Part shown: piece by piece, positions 1-5,330 of the stretch
Position numbering within the stretch: the stretch's first letter is position 1
Layout: every line of letters starts with the position of its first letter
NCBI GenBank assembly: GCA_021796315.1
Contig: JAJYOH010000268.1
Location: forward strand, 1-7,821
DNA: 7,821 nucleotides
From: Chloroflexota bacterium
Lineage (GTDB): Bacteria; Chloroflexota; Anaerolineae; Anaerolineales; Villigracilaceae
Reading direction: 5' to 3'
Made by a program: the position numbers and the translations under genes
The notes under the pieces: model-generated
The model's database searches: none
Told to the model about the DNA's origin: nothing
What the model saw: the letters and a program-made list of their open reading frames with translations, nothing else

Positions 1-121
1 TCGGCAGAAAAATAAAAGTCCGCTGGGGATGATCCGGCGAAACATCAATCGCCGAAAGCCGCACCAGCGGATCTGAAGAAACGCGAATTTCACGACGGTA
101 TAGATCAAGGTCTATGTCCAT
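1..121 (-). CDS. Alpha/beta hydrolase, N-terminal fragment (runs off left edge)
   Basis: Only the first 40 codons are in the window; the gene continues beyond base 1. The peptide starts MDIDLDLYRREIRV and later contains SSDPLVRLSAIDVSP, ending in the hydrophobic strand RTFIFLP. This looks like the beginning of an alpha/beta hydrolase, in which the first core strand (FIFLP) normally leads into the oxyanion-hole HG-type loop; that loop, the nucleophile elbow and the catalytic triad all lie outside the window, so the family call is by resemblance only. The ATG at 121 was chosen because the coding frame is open from there to the edge and a good promoter lies immediately upstream. There is no Shine-Dalgarno sequence, and the -10 hexamer ends 6 nt before ATG, so the transcript is probably leaderless. 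It lies downstream of the kinase gene on the same strand but has its own promoter. Confidence 0.6.
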   Translation of the reverse strand, partial: MDIDLDLYRREIRVSSDPLVRLSAIDVSPDHPQRTFIFLP

Positions 122-127
122 TTATAG

Positions 128-156
128 AGTTTAAGGGACACAACCCAAGTTGTCAA
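128..156 (-). promoter_or_regulatory. Sigma70-type promoter of the hydrolase gene
   Basis: On the minus strand a perfect -35 TTGACA (151-156) is followed by a 17-nt spacer and -10 TAAACT (128-133). An A-tract (AAAAA) partly overlaps and precedes the -35. The predicted transcription start, about 7 nt past the -10, falls on the ATG at 121. Two direct copies of AGGGACA (plus-strand reading; 134-140 and 165-171), 31 bp apart, flank the -35 and could be an operator. The same core promoter lies in front of the SDR operon. Confidence 0.65.
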
Positions 157-203
157 TTTTTATGAGGGACAAATTCCAACTGAAATTACCTTCAAAAATA
201 TTG

Positions 204-272
204 AACCGCAAAGGCCGCTAAGTACGCAAAGAAAAATCTTTTAACTTCGCGCTCTTGGCGTTCTTAGCGGTT
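204..272. repeat. Palindromic repeat with 9-bp CGCNAAG periodicity; possible terminator
   Basis: Two 28-nt arms (204-231 and 245-272) are imperfect inverted copies, 21 of 28 positions pairing, around a 13-nt AT-rich loop. Each arm is built of three 9-bp units with consensus NNCGCNAAG. The element lies in the 178-nt gap between the kinase stop (300) and the hydrolase start (121). On the minus strand the stem is followed by a T-rich stretch (reverse complement of 191-203), so it could terminate the SDR-ACAD-kinase transcript. Such periodic CGCNAAG palindromes look like a dispersed intergenic repeat family, but copy number cannot be seen here. The remainder of 157-203 and 273-299 shows nothing recognisable. 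Confidence 0.6.
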
Positions 273-299
273 AAGAAAAAGTACAGTAAATGACTTTGT

Positions 300-1382
300 T
301 TAGAATAAATGGCTGATACATCCTCGCTCCAACGCACGCTGAGACATGTCATTGCAAGTGCGGACAACTTCGATCAGCGCGCCGAAGCGCGGGTCATGCG
401 TCAACCCCTGACGATAACGCGCATAAATTTGAAGCGCGATCACCGCGTTCTTGAACAGGCCATAAACATAATAAAAAATAAAATTGGAAACATCGCGGCG
501 GCTGCGCTCTGCATAACGATCCAAAAATTGCTGGCGATCAAGATTGCCGGGATGAGTGGTCAACCCGAATTGACGAAGAATTTCCGGGTCTTCCGGCTCA
601 GCCCAATACGCCAGCGCCGTGCCGACATCCGTCAGCGGGTCGCCGATGGTCGCCATTTCCCAATCAAGGATGGCAATGATGCGCGTTAAATCTTTCGGGT
701 CAAGGATGGCGTTGTCGTAACGAAAATCATTGTGGATCAACGTCGCATCAGACTTGACCGGGACATTTGCGGCCAGCCAATCTGTGATCGCATCAAAACT
801 TGGACAATCGTCGGTGATGGCGTTCTGATAGCGTTTCGTCCACCCGGACACCTGACGGGCCGTGTAGCCTTCGGGTTTGCCAAGTTCGCTCAAGCCAATC
901 GCGTTGACATCCAAGGCATGTAATTCCGCCAGCGCATCATTCAACGCAAAACAAATCTTTTGCATCAAGCCCGGCTCGATCTCAAATCCGCGCGGGAGTT
1001 TATTTCTGATGATGACGCCGCGCACGCGTTCCATCACATAAAACGGCGCTCCGAGGACAGATTCATCCTCGCAATATAAAAGCGGCTTCGGGACTTTTCC
1101 ATAAGTATCGATCAACGCGCTGAGAATGCGATACTCACGTCCCATGTCATGTCCGCCTTTGATGTTCGCGCCAAACGGCGGACGGCGCAGCACAAGTTCA
1201 TGCGAATTATTCAAACGAAGAAGATATGTCAGGTTCGAGTAGCCGCCGGGGAATTGTTCAACGGTAAGAGTTCCATTTGCATCCGGCAAATGCCCGCGCA
1301 AATAAGCGGAGAGATTTTCAAGGTTCAACTCTTCGCCTTTTCGCACAGTCATGGAAGGATCGGTAAAGGATTGATCTGACAT
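300..1382 (-). CDS. APH-fold phosphotransferase, probable 4-hydroxyacyl-CoA kinase
   Basis: A 360-residue kinase of the aminoglycoside phosphotransferase/choline kinase fold, in the subgroup that pairs with acyl-CoA dehydrogenases (the N-terminal part of ACAD10/11, and LvaA). Visible motifs are the LVLRRPP strand (63-69), the FYVMERV hinge region (114-120), the catalytic loop HNDFRYDN with His217, Asp219 and Asn224, and the metal-binding ILDWEMATIGDP with Asp240. The family is known to phosphorylate the gamma-hydroxyl of 4-hydroxyacyl-CoAs so that the partner dehydrogenase can eliminate phosphate. That role is inferred here from the neighbouring dehydrogenase and SDR; drug resistance is unlikely. 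The start is set by AAGGA (1388-1392), 5 nt before ATG. It is separated from the dehydrogenase by 89 nt, filled by an inverted-repeat element. Length is normal for the family and the frame is intact. Confidence 0.85.
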   Translation of the reverse strand: MSDQSFTDPSMTVRKGEELNLENLSAYLRGHLPDANGTLTVEQFPGGYSNLTYLLRLNNSHELVLRRPPFGANIKGGHDMGREYRILSALIDTYGKVPKPLLYCEDESVLGAPFYVMERVRGVIIRNKLPRGFEIEPGLMQKICFALNDALAELHALDVNAIGLSELGKPEGYTARQVSGWTKRYQNAITDDCPSFDAITDWLAANVPVKSDATLIHNDFRYDNAILDPKDLTRIIAILDWEMATIGDPLTDVGTALAYWAEPEDPEILRQFGLTTHPGNLDRQQFLDRYAERSRRDVSNFIFYYVYGLFKNAVIALQIYARYRQGLTHDPRFGALIEVVRTCNDMSQRALERGCISHLF

Positions 1383-1395
1383 TTTGTTCCTTATT

Positions 1396-1476
1396 TATAA
1401 ATTTATTGCTCAAGCCGCCGTCCTCGGCGGCGAGACGCCGCCGAGAGCATGAACAAATCTTAGCAATAAATTTATA
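1396..1476. repeat. 81-bp inverted-repeat element with nested competing hairpins
   Basis: Perfect 15-bp inverted repeats (1396-1410 and 1462-1476) enclose a GC-rich core. In the core, segment 1414-1420 can pair with 1425-1431 (7 bp, loop TCCT), while 1423-1432 can pair instead with 1436-1445 (10 bp, loop AGA); the two are mutually exclusive. The right arm covers the stop codon of the acyl-CoA dehydrogenase and the left arm ends just upstream of the kinase Shine-Dalgarno site. It may be a small MITE-like or REP-like insertion, or an mRNA structure that sets expression of the kinase relative to the dehydrogenase. Confidence 0.65.
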
Positions 1477-2677
1477 TCGAAATATTTACGCCATACTCTT
1501 TCAATATCTGGCGCGCCACCGCGGACTTATGCACCTCGTCCGGGCCATCGTAGATTCGCGCGGCGCGTTCGCGGCGATAGGCGAAAGCCAGCATGGTGTC
1601 GTCAGTAATTCCCATCCCGCCATGGACTTGGATGGCGCGGTCGAGAACGTGGTCAAGCACGTTGGCGACGAAAAATTTAATTAATGAGATGTCGACCCGA
1701 GCGGCGTATGATCCGCTGGTGTGTAATTTCTCGGCGGCGTCCATCACCAGCATCCGCGCCGCATTGATCTCGGCGCGGCTTTCCGCGATCCAGTGTTGGA
1801 CGGCTTGTTTTTCGGCCAGCAATTTTCCCGGCGCGAGTTCGCGGCTCGCAGCGCGCTTGCACATTAAGTCGAAAGCGCGCTCGCAGATTCCGATCCAGCG
1901 CATACAATGATGGATGCGTCCCGGCCCCAACCGCATTTGAGCCAGCGCAAAGCCATCGCCTTCCCTGCCCAAAAGATTCGATTGCGGCACGCGCACATTT
2001 TCATAGATGACTTCAGCGTCGGTAAAATAGCCCTCACCCTCTTCGCCCATGATCTTGATATTTCGCAGACGGCGAAAACCGGGCGTGTCCGTCGGCACGA
2101 TGATCTGGCTGAAACGTTGATGCGCCTTCTCCGCATTCGGATTCGTGTTCGCCATGACGATTGCAAACGACGAGCCTTCATGAGAAGATGTAAACCACTT
2201 GTGTCCGTTGATCACATAATCGTTTCCATCTTTGACCGCGCTGGTATCCATGTAAAGCGGATTCGAACCGGCGTGCATCGGTTCTGTCATCGAGAAGCAA
2301 CTGCGAATCTCGCCGCGAACTAATGGCTTGAGATATTTTTCCTTCTGTTCATCGTTGGCAACTTCCAACAACAATTCCATGTTGCCGATGTCGGGAGCCT
2401 GGCAATTGAAAGTCAAATGGCCGAGCAAACTCAGCCCAAGCACTTCGCTCAGGCGCGCAAAGTCCGGCAGGCTGAGTCCCATGCCGCCATATTCACGCGG
2501 AATGGGCGGCGCCCACCAGCCGCGTTCTTTGACCATGGCACGCTTGGTGCGGACTTGTTCTTCGACCGCGTAAAATCCTTTTTGCAAAAAGATTGGCTCC
2601 AACGGAAAGAGTTCTTTTTTGACAAAAGACTTGATCTCTTCCAAAGTTGCATCGAAAGAATTTTTAGTTTCAGCCAT
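1472..2677 (-). CDS. Acyl-CoA dehydrogenase, ACAD10/11-like
   Basis: A 401-residue flavoprotein of the acyl-CoA dehydrogenase family, full length. Recognisable parts are the N-terminal helical domain with WWAPPIPREYGGMGL (54-68), the FAD/substrate segment CFSMTEP (127-133) in the beta domain, INGHKWFTS (156-164), QVHGGMGIT (350-358) and the C-terminal RIYDGPDEVH (374-383). The position of the usual catalytic glutamate (YEGT in medium-chain enzymes) is Asp377 in YDGP, and the GPDEVH signature is the ACAD10/11 type. In that family the enzyme works on 4-phosphoryl-acyl-CoA made by a partner kinase, which here is the next gene; this role is inferred from the gene pair. The start is supported by AAGGAGA (2684-2690), 6 nt upstream. 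The stop codon lies inside the right arm of the 1396-1476 element. Confidence 0.92.
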   Translation of the reverse strand: MAETKNSFDATLEEIKSFVKKELFPLEPIFLQKGFYAVEEQVRTKRAMVKERGWWAPPIPREYGGMGLSLPDFARLSEVLGLSLLGHLTFNCQAPDIGNMELLLEVANDEQKEKYLKPLVRGEIRSCFSMTEPMHAGSNPLYMDTSAVKDGNDYVINGHKWFTSSHEGSSFAIVMANTNPNAEKAHQRFSQIIVPTDTPGFRRLRNIKIMGEEGEGYFTDAEVIYENVRVPQSNLLGREGDGFALAQMRLGPGRIHHCMRWIGICERAFDLMCKRAASRELAPGKLLAEKQAVQHWIAESRAEINAARMLVMDAAEKLHTSGSYAARVDISLIKFFVANVLDHVLDRAIQVHGGMGITDDTMLAFAYRRERAARIYDGPDEVHKSAVARQILKEYGVNISI

Positions 2678-2728
2678 CTTGATTCTCCTTGTTGATTCAG
2701 CTTTTGATTCCGCCGTCGATGCGGAACG

Positions 2729-2756
2729 CGCTTTAGTAAATCATTTTATAAAAGCG
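2729..2756. repeat. 28-nt nested hairpin at the SDR 3' end, possible small insertion
   Basis: Plus-strand CGCTTT (2729-2734) pairs with AAAGCG (2751-2756), and inside it TAAA (2737-2740) pairs with TTTA (2745-2748) around the loop TCAT. The hairpin carries the present stop codon of the SDR gene. Beyond it, minus-strand codons 2726-2697 read FRIDGGIKS-stop, the expected SDR C-terminus, but in another frame. Removing the 34 nt 2727-2760 would join TGQA to FRIDGGIKS in frame; GCG is present at both borders (2727-2729 and 2761-2763, minus-strand reading). Confidence 0.55.
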
Positions 2757-3507
2757 TTATCGCCTGACCCGTTGTCTTCGCATCTTCAAGACTCGCAAGA
2801 CGCAGCGCTTCATTCGCAACTTCCTGCGGTGTGACCGCGCGCGTCTGCCCGCCAAGTTTCAACAGATCGGCGCGCGCTTCCTCCGCCGTTCGCCCGGTGA
2901 CTTTGATAATATTGGCAATGGATTCTTCGAACATATCCGTCTCCACCCAGCCCGGACAAATCGCGTTGACCGCGATGTTATAACGCGCGACCTCCTGAGC
3001 CAGCGAACGCGTCAGTCCAAGTTGCGCATGCTTGGATGCGCTGTAAGCCGATGAAAACGGAATCCCGCCCAGGGCGGCGATGGAAGCGATGGTCACGATC
3101 CGCCCCCAGCGTTTTTGGATCATGTCGGGCAAAGCCGCTTTGCAACAATAAAAAGTTCCATTCAGGTTGGTTTGAATGATCTGCTCCCAAACGTCATCCG
3201 GCGTTTCGTGCAATTTGCGGCTGTAGGTGATGCCGGCGTTGTTGACGAGAATATCCACCGCCCCCAACTCGGCGCGGATTTTTTCAAAAGCAGATTCAAC
3301 AGAAGCCTTGCTGGCGACATCGCAGGCAAGCGCCAATCCTTTTCCGCCCTTCGCAGTGATCGCAGATTTTGTTTCTTCCAAATTAGCCGTGTTGCGGCCG
3401 GTCACAGCCACCGCCGCGCCGGCATCTGCCAACGCAGCCGCAATCGCACGACCGATGCCGCGCCCGCCGCCAGTGACAAGCGCAACCTTTCCATCCAATT
3501 GACCCAT
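2746..3507 (-). CDS. SDR-family oxidoreductase with altered C-terminus
   Basis: A 253-residue classical short-chain dehydrogenase/reductase, first gene of the minus-strand operon. It has the cofactor loop TGGGRGIG (12-19), the GRN at 37-39 after strand 2 (an arginine that suggests NADP(H)), CDV (62-64), NNAG (89-92), Asn114, Ser142 and the catalytic Tyr155 and Lys159 in SAYSASK. It resembles 3-oxoacyl-ACP or 3-hydroxybutyrate-type dehydrogenases; next to the dehydrogenase and kinase it may interconvert oxo- and hydroxyacyl-CoA, as LvaD does, which is inference. The protein ends TGQAITLL where the family normally continues into a V/I-D-G-G tail; that tail is found out of frame just downstream (see 2729-2756). 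Start: TCCTTT on the plus strand (AAAGGA, 3514-3519), 6 nt upstream. The enzyme may still work, because only the last few residues are affected. Confidence 0.85.
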   Translation of the reverse strand: MGQLDGKVALVTGGGRGIGRAIAAALADAGAAVAVTGRNTANLEETKSAITAKGGKGLALACDVASKASVESAFEKIRAELGAVDILVNNAGITYSRKLHETPDDVWEQIIQTNLNGTFYCCKAALPDMIQKRWGRIVTIASIAALGGIPFSSAYSASKHAQLGLTRSLAQEVARYNIAVNAICPGWVETDMFEESIANIIKVTGRTAEEARADLLKLGGQTRAVTPQEVANEALRLASLEDAKTTGQAITLL

Positions 3508-3557
3508 CTCTCATCCTTTCAACACAACAATAGTTTGATATCTGTTTGCGCCAAGGA

Positions 3558-3586
3558 AGTTTACAGGACTTATCCACGCTTGTCAA
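3558..3586 (-). promoter_or_regulatory. Sigma70-type promoter of the SDR-ACAD-kinase operon
   Basis: On the minus strand TTGACA (3581-3586) is followed by exactly 17 nt and TAAACT (3558-3563), with AAAAA just upstream of the -35. The 11-mer AAAAATTGACA and the -10 hexamer are identical to those of the hydrolase promoter at 128-156, and 8 of 17 spacer positions also agree, including GTCC near the -10. The predicted start near 3551 gives a leader of about 44 nt containing the SDR Shine-Dalgarno site. Confidence 0.65.
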
Positions 3587-3590
3587 TTTT

Positions 3591-3599
3591 TGCTATACT
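3591..3599 (+). promoter_or_regulatory. Extended -10 promoter of the asparaginase-like gene
   Basis: TGCTATACT matches an extended -10 (TGN plus TATACT at 3594-3599); no good -35 lies at the normal distance. The hexamer ends 6 nt before ATG, so transcription should start at or next to the start codon. The site abuts the A-tract and -35 of the divergent SDR promoter (3581-3591), so polymerase probably cannot occupy both at once. Confidence 0.55.
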
Positions 3600-3605
3600 C
3601 GAACC

Positions 3606-4091
3606 ATGAAAATCAAAATCTTCACCACCGGCGGCTCGCTGGATAAATTTTATTCCACGCTCGAAAGCGACTTCATCGTCGGCGAACCGCAGGCTGCGGC
3701 CATCTTGCGCGACGCAAATGCGACGCTTGAATTCGACGTGGAATCTCTGCTCAAAAAGGACAGCCTGCAGATCACGGACGAAGACCGCGCCATGATCCTC
3801 GAACGCGTCTCTCTGGACCCGAACCGGCTCATCGTTTTGACGCATGGCACCGACACCATGATCGCCACCGCCAAACTGCTCACGCAGATTCTCGGCAAGA
3901 CCATCGTCCTGACCGGAGCCATGCAGCCCGCCGCATTCAAAGCCACCGACGCATATTTCAACCTCGGCGGTGCGATCATTGCCGTACAAACATTACCCGG
4001 TGGCGTTTACCTCGTGATGAACGGGCAGGTTTTCGACCCACATCACACCGTCAAGAATGTGGAAAAGAACCGCTTCGAAAGAATCGGCTAG
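3606..4091 (+). CDS. Stand-alone asparaginase N-terminal domain protein
   Basis: A 161-residue protein that is only the N-terminal domain of type I/II L-asparaginases; those enzymes are about 320-350 residues long. Visible motifs are FTTGGSLDK (6-14) with the nucleophile-position Thr8, THGTDTM (79-85) with Thr82 and Asp83, LTGAMQP (102-108) and HHTVKN with Lys150, matching the Thr-Asp-Lys triad. The short form occurs widely in bacteria and its substrate is not established; asparaginase or glutamyl-tRNA amidotransferase activity should not be assumed. The frame is also open from an upstream ATG at 3546, but that start would cover the promoter and add a non-conserved leader, while the ATG at 3606 begins right at the first core strand (MKIKIFTTGG). 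There is no Shine-Dalgarno site, and the message is probably leaderless. It diverges from the SDR operon. Confidence 0.8.
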   Translation: MKIKIFTTGGSLDKFYSTLESDFIVGEPQAAAILRDANATLEFDVESLLKKDSLQITDEDRAMILERVSLDPNRLIVLTHGTDTMIATAKLLTQILGKTIVLTGAMQPAAFKATDAYFNLGGAIIAVQTLPGGVYLVMNGQVFDPHHTVKNVEKNRFERIG

Positions 4092-4099
4092 CTGGCATA

Positions 4100-4127
4100 T
4101 TGCCAACCCAACTTATTTGCGTATAAT
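4100..4127 (+). promoter_or_regulatory. Promoter of the diguanylate cyclase gene
   Basis: TTGCCA (4100-4105), a 16-nt spacer and a perfect TATAAT (4122-4127) precede the gene, giving a leader of about 30 nt. The -35 overlaps a short palindrome, TGGCA-TAT-TGCCA (4093-4105), which could be an operator or a weak hairpin after the preceding gene. AGGTGG (4156-4161) lies only 1 nt before the ATG at 4163, unusually close for a Shine-Dalgarno site. Confidence 0.55.
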
Positions 4128-4162
4128 GATGTAAATTACAGTAGAGAAAGACAGCAGGTGGA

Positions 4163-5329
4163 ATGAATTGGATCCGGGGCTTTTTTCCAAAAATATTTGA
4201 ACTTCATCTGGGGAAATTTGAGTCAGCCTATCACCAACACCATTTGAAGGCAGATATTGCCCAAACCACGTTTGGGTTTTTATTCTTTGGTGCGCTCTCC
4301 CTGTTTTTCGTACGGACGGATTATTTTTTCTTCGGCGCAAAATACATGTTCTTTATTGTGGCCGGTGTGCGGCTGATCAGCGCAGCAGTCAGCATGGGGA
4401 TCATCTATTTCATGCAAAAAGTCAAAACAGCGCAGGAATTCCAAAGCCTCGCCCTGATCCTGATGTTCAATATGATCCTGGTCATCGGGTTCATCGATTG
4501 GACCCGCCCCACCAATCGCCCAAGCTCCCTGTCGATCAATGCCCTGATCATCCTGGCGATGTATTTGATACTGCCAATTCCAATCAGGCTTCGAACACTG
4601 GGGATGGGGCTGTTGACCTTATTCGAATTCGTCAATTTCGCTCGAAGGGAAATCGACATCGAATTATGGTTTACAGTCATTACCACCTACGTAGTGGCAA
4701 ATTTTCTGGGTCTTGTAATCTCACACTGGATGGATTCTTACCGCCGTTACAACTTCTCGCTGCTGAAAATGGAGGAGCAGGAAAAGAAGCGACTCCGCCG
4801 CCTGGCAATGATCGACCCTCTGACACAGGCCAAGAATCGCCGCGCCTTTACCGCGCAGGGAAAGGTCGAAGTGGAACGGGCCAAACGTCATGGACGCCAG
4901 CTTTCCGTGGCGATCATCGACATGGACACTTTCAAGAACATAAACGATTCGTTCGGGCACAGCAGCGGAGACAAGGTATTAAGACAATTCGTGCGCATGA
5001 TCAAGCAGCATATCCGCAAACAGGACGTGTTCGCCAGGCTGGGCGGCGATGAATTCGGTCTGCTGATGCCGGAAACCGGTCAGAAGGAGGCCATGTTGAT
5101 TATGGATCGCATCATGGAAATTTGCCGCCAGACAAATTTTTCGGTATCCAAAAATAAAGTAAGTCTATCGATCAGCATCGGCGCCATCGAACACGACGGG
5201 CACACTTTCGATAATCTGCTGCAGGATGCAGATAAATTGTTATATCTGGCAAAACAAAAAGGCGGCAATCAGATCGTCTGGGGATCAAGAGATTTTCTTC
5301 AAGATAATTCATCAAATACGGACGCATAA
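4163..5329 (+). CDS. Membrane-bound GGDEF diguanylate cyclase
   Basis: A 388-residue protein with an N-terminal membrane part and a C-terminal GGDEF domain that should make cyclic di-GMP from two GTP. About five to six hydrophobic segments lie between residues 35 and 187 (for example 35-50, 61-83, 95-111, 125-138, 145-158 and 170-187), followed by a basic, charged linker (KMEEQEKKRLRR, 202-213) probably forming a signalling helix. The GGDEF domain begins at DPLTQAKNRRAF (218-229), has metal-site IIDMDTFKNIND (251-262) and an intact GGDEF (294-298). RKQD (285-288) is exactly five residues before it, the RxxD inhibitory site for product feedback. All residues needed for activity are present. 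The membrane domain has no family I recognise, so the signal is unknown. The stop codon lies one base before the next gene. Confidence 0.9.
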   Translation: MNWIRGFFPKIFELHLGKFESAYHQHHLKADIAQTTFGFLFFGALSLFFVRTDYFFFGAKYMFFIVAGVRLISAAVSMGIIYFMQKVKTAQEFQSLALILMFNMILVIGFIDWTRPTNRPSSLSINALIILAMYLILPIPIRLRTLGMGLLTLFEFVNFARREIDIELWFTVITTYVVANFLGLVISHWMDSYRRYNFSLLKMEEQEKKRLRRLAMIDPLTQAKNRRAFTAQGKVEVERAKRHGRQLSVAIIDMDTFKNINDSFGHSSGDKVLRQFVRMIKQHIRKQDVFARLGGDEFGLLMPETGQKEAMLIMDRIMEICRQTNFSVSKNKVSLSISIGAIEHDGHTFDNLLQDADKLLYLAKQKGGNQIVWGSRDFLQDNSSNTDA

Positions 5330-5330
5330 C

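Noticed and set aside
309..689. Plus-strand open frames opposite the kinase, dehydrogenase and SDR genes
   Set aside because: They are antisense to well-supported genes, and none has a recognisable domain or ribosome site.
300..1382. Aminoglycoside resistance gene
   Set aside because: The motifs and the adjacent acyl-CoA dehydrogenase fit the ACAD10/11-associated kinase subgroup, not a drug-modifying enzyme.
3527..3554. Alternative SDR promoter TTGGCG-N16-TATTGT on the minus strand
   Set aside because: Each box has only four matches to consensus, whereas TTGACA-N17-TAAACT just upstream is much better and is repeated at the hydrolase gene.
3580..3599. TTGTCA plus TATACT as a classical promoter for the asparaginase-like gene
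   Set aside because: Only 8 nt separate the boxes; the TTGTCAA is better read on the other strand as the -35 of the SDR promoter.
3546..3605. N-terminal extension of the asparaginase-like protein by 20 residues
   Set aside because: The extension lies on the divergent promoters, lacks a ribosome site and has no asparaginase-like sequence.
5226..5330. Longer start for the P-loop protein inside the cyclase gene
   Set aside because: A 104-nt overlap with an intact GGDEF domain and a non-conserved leader make the ATG at 5331 far more likely.
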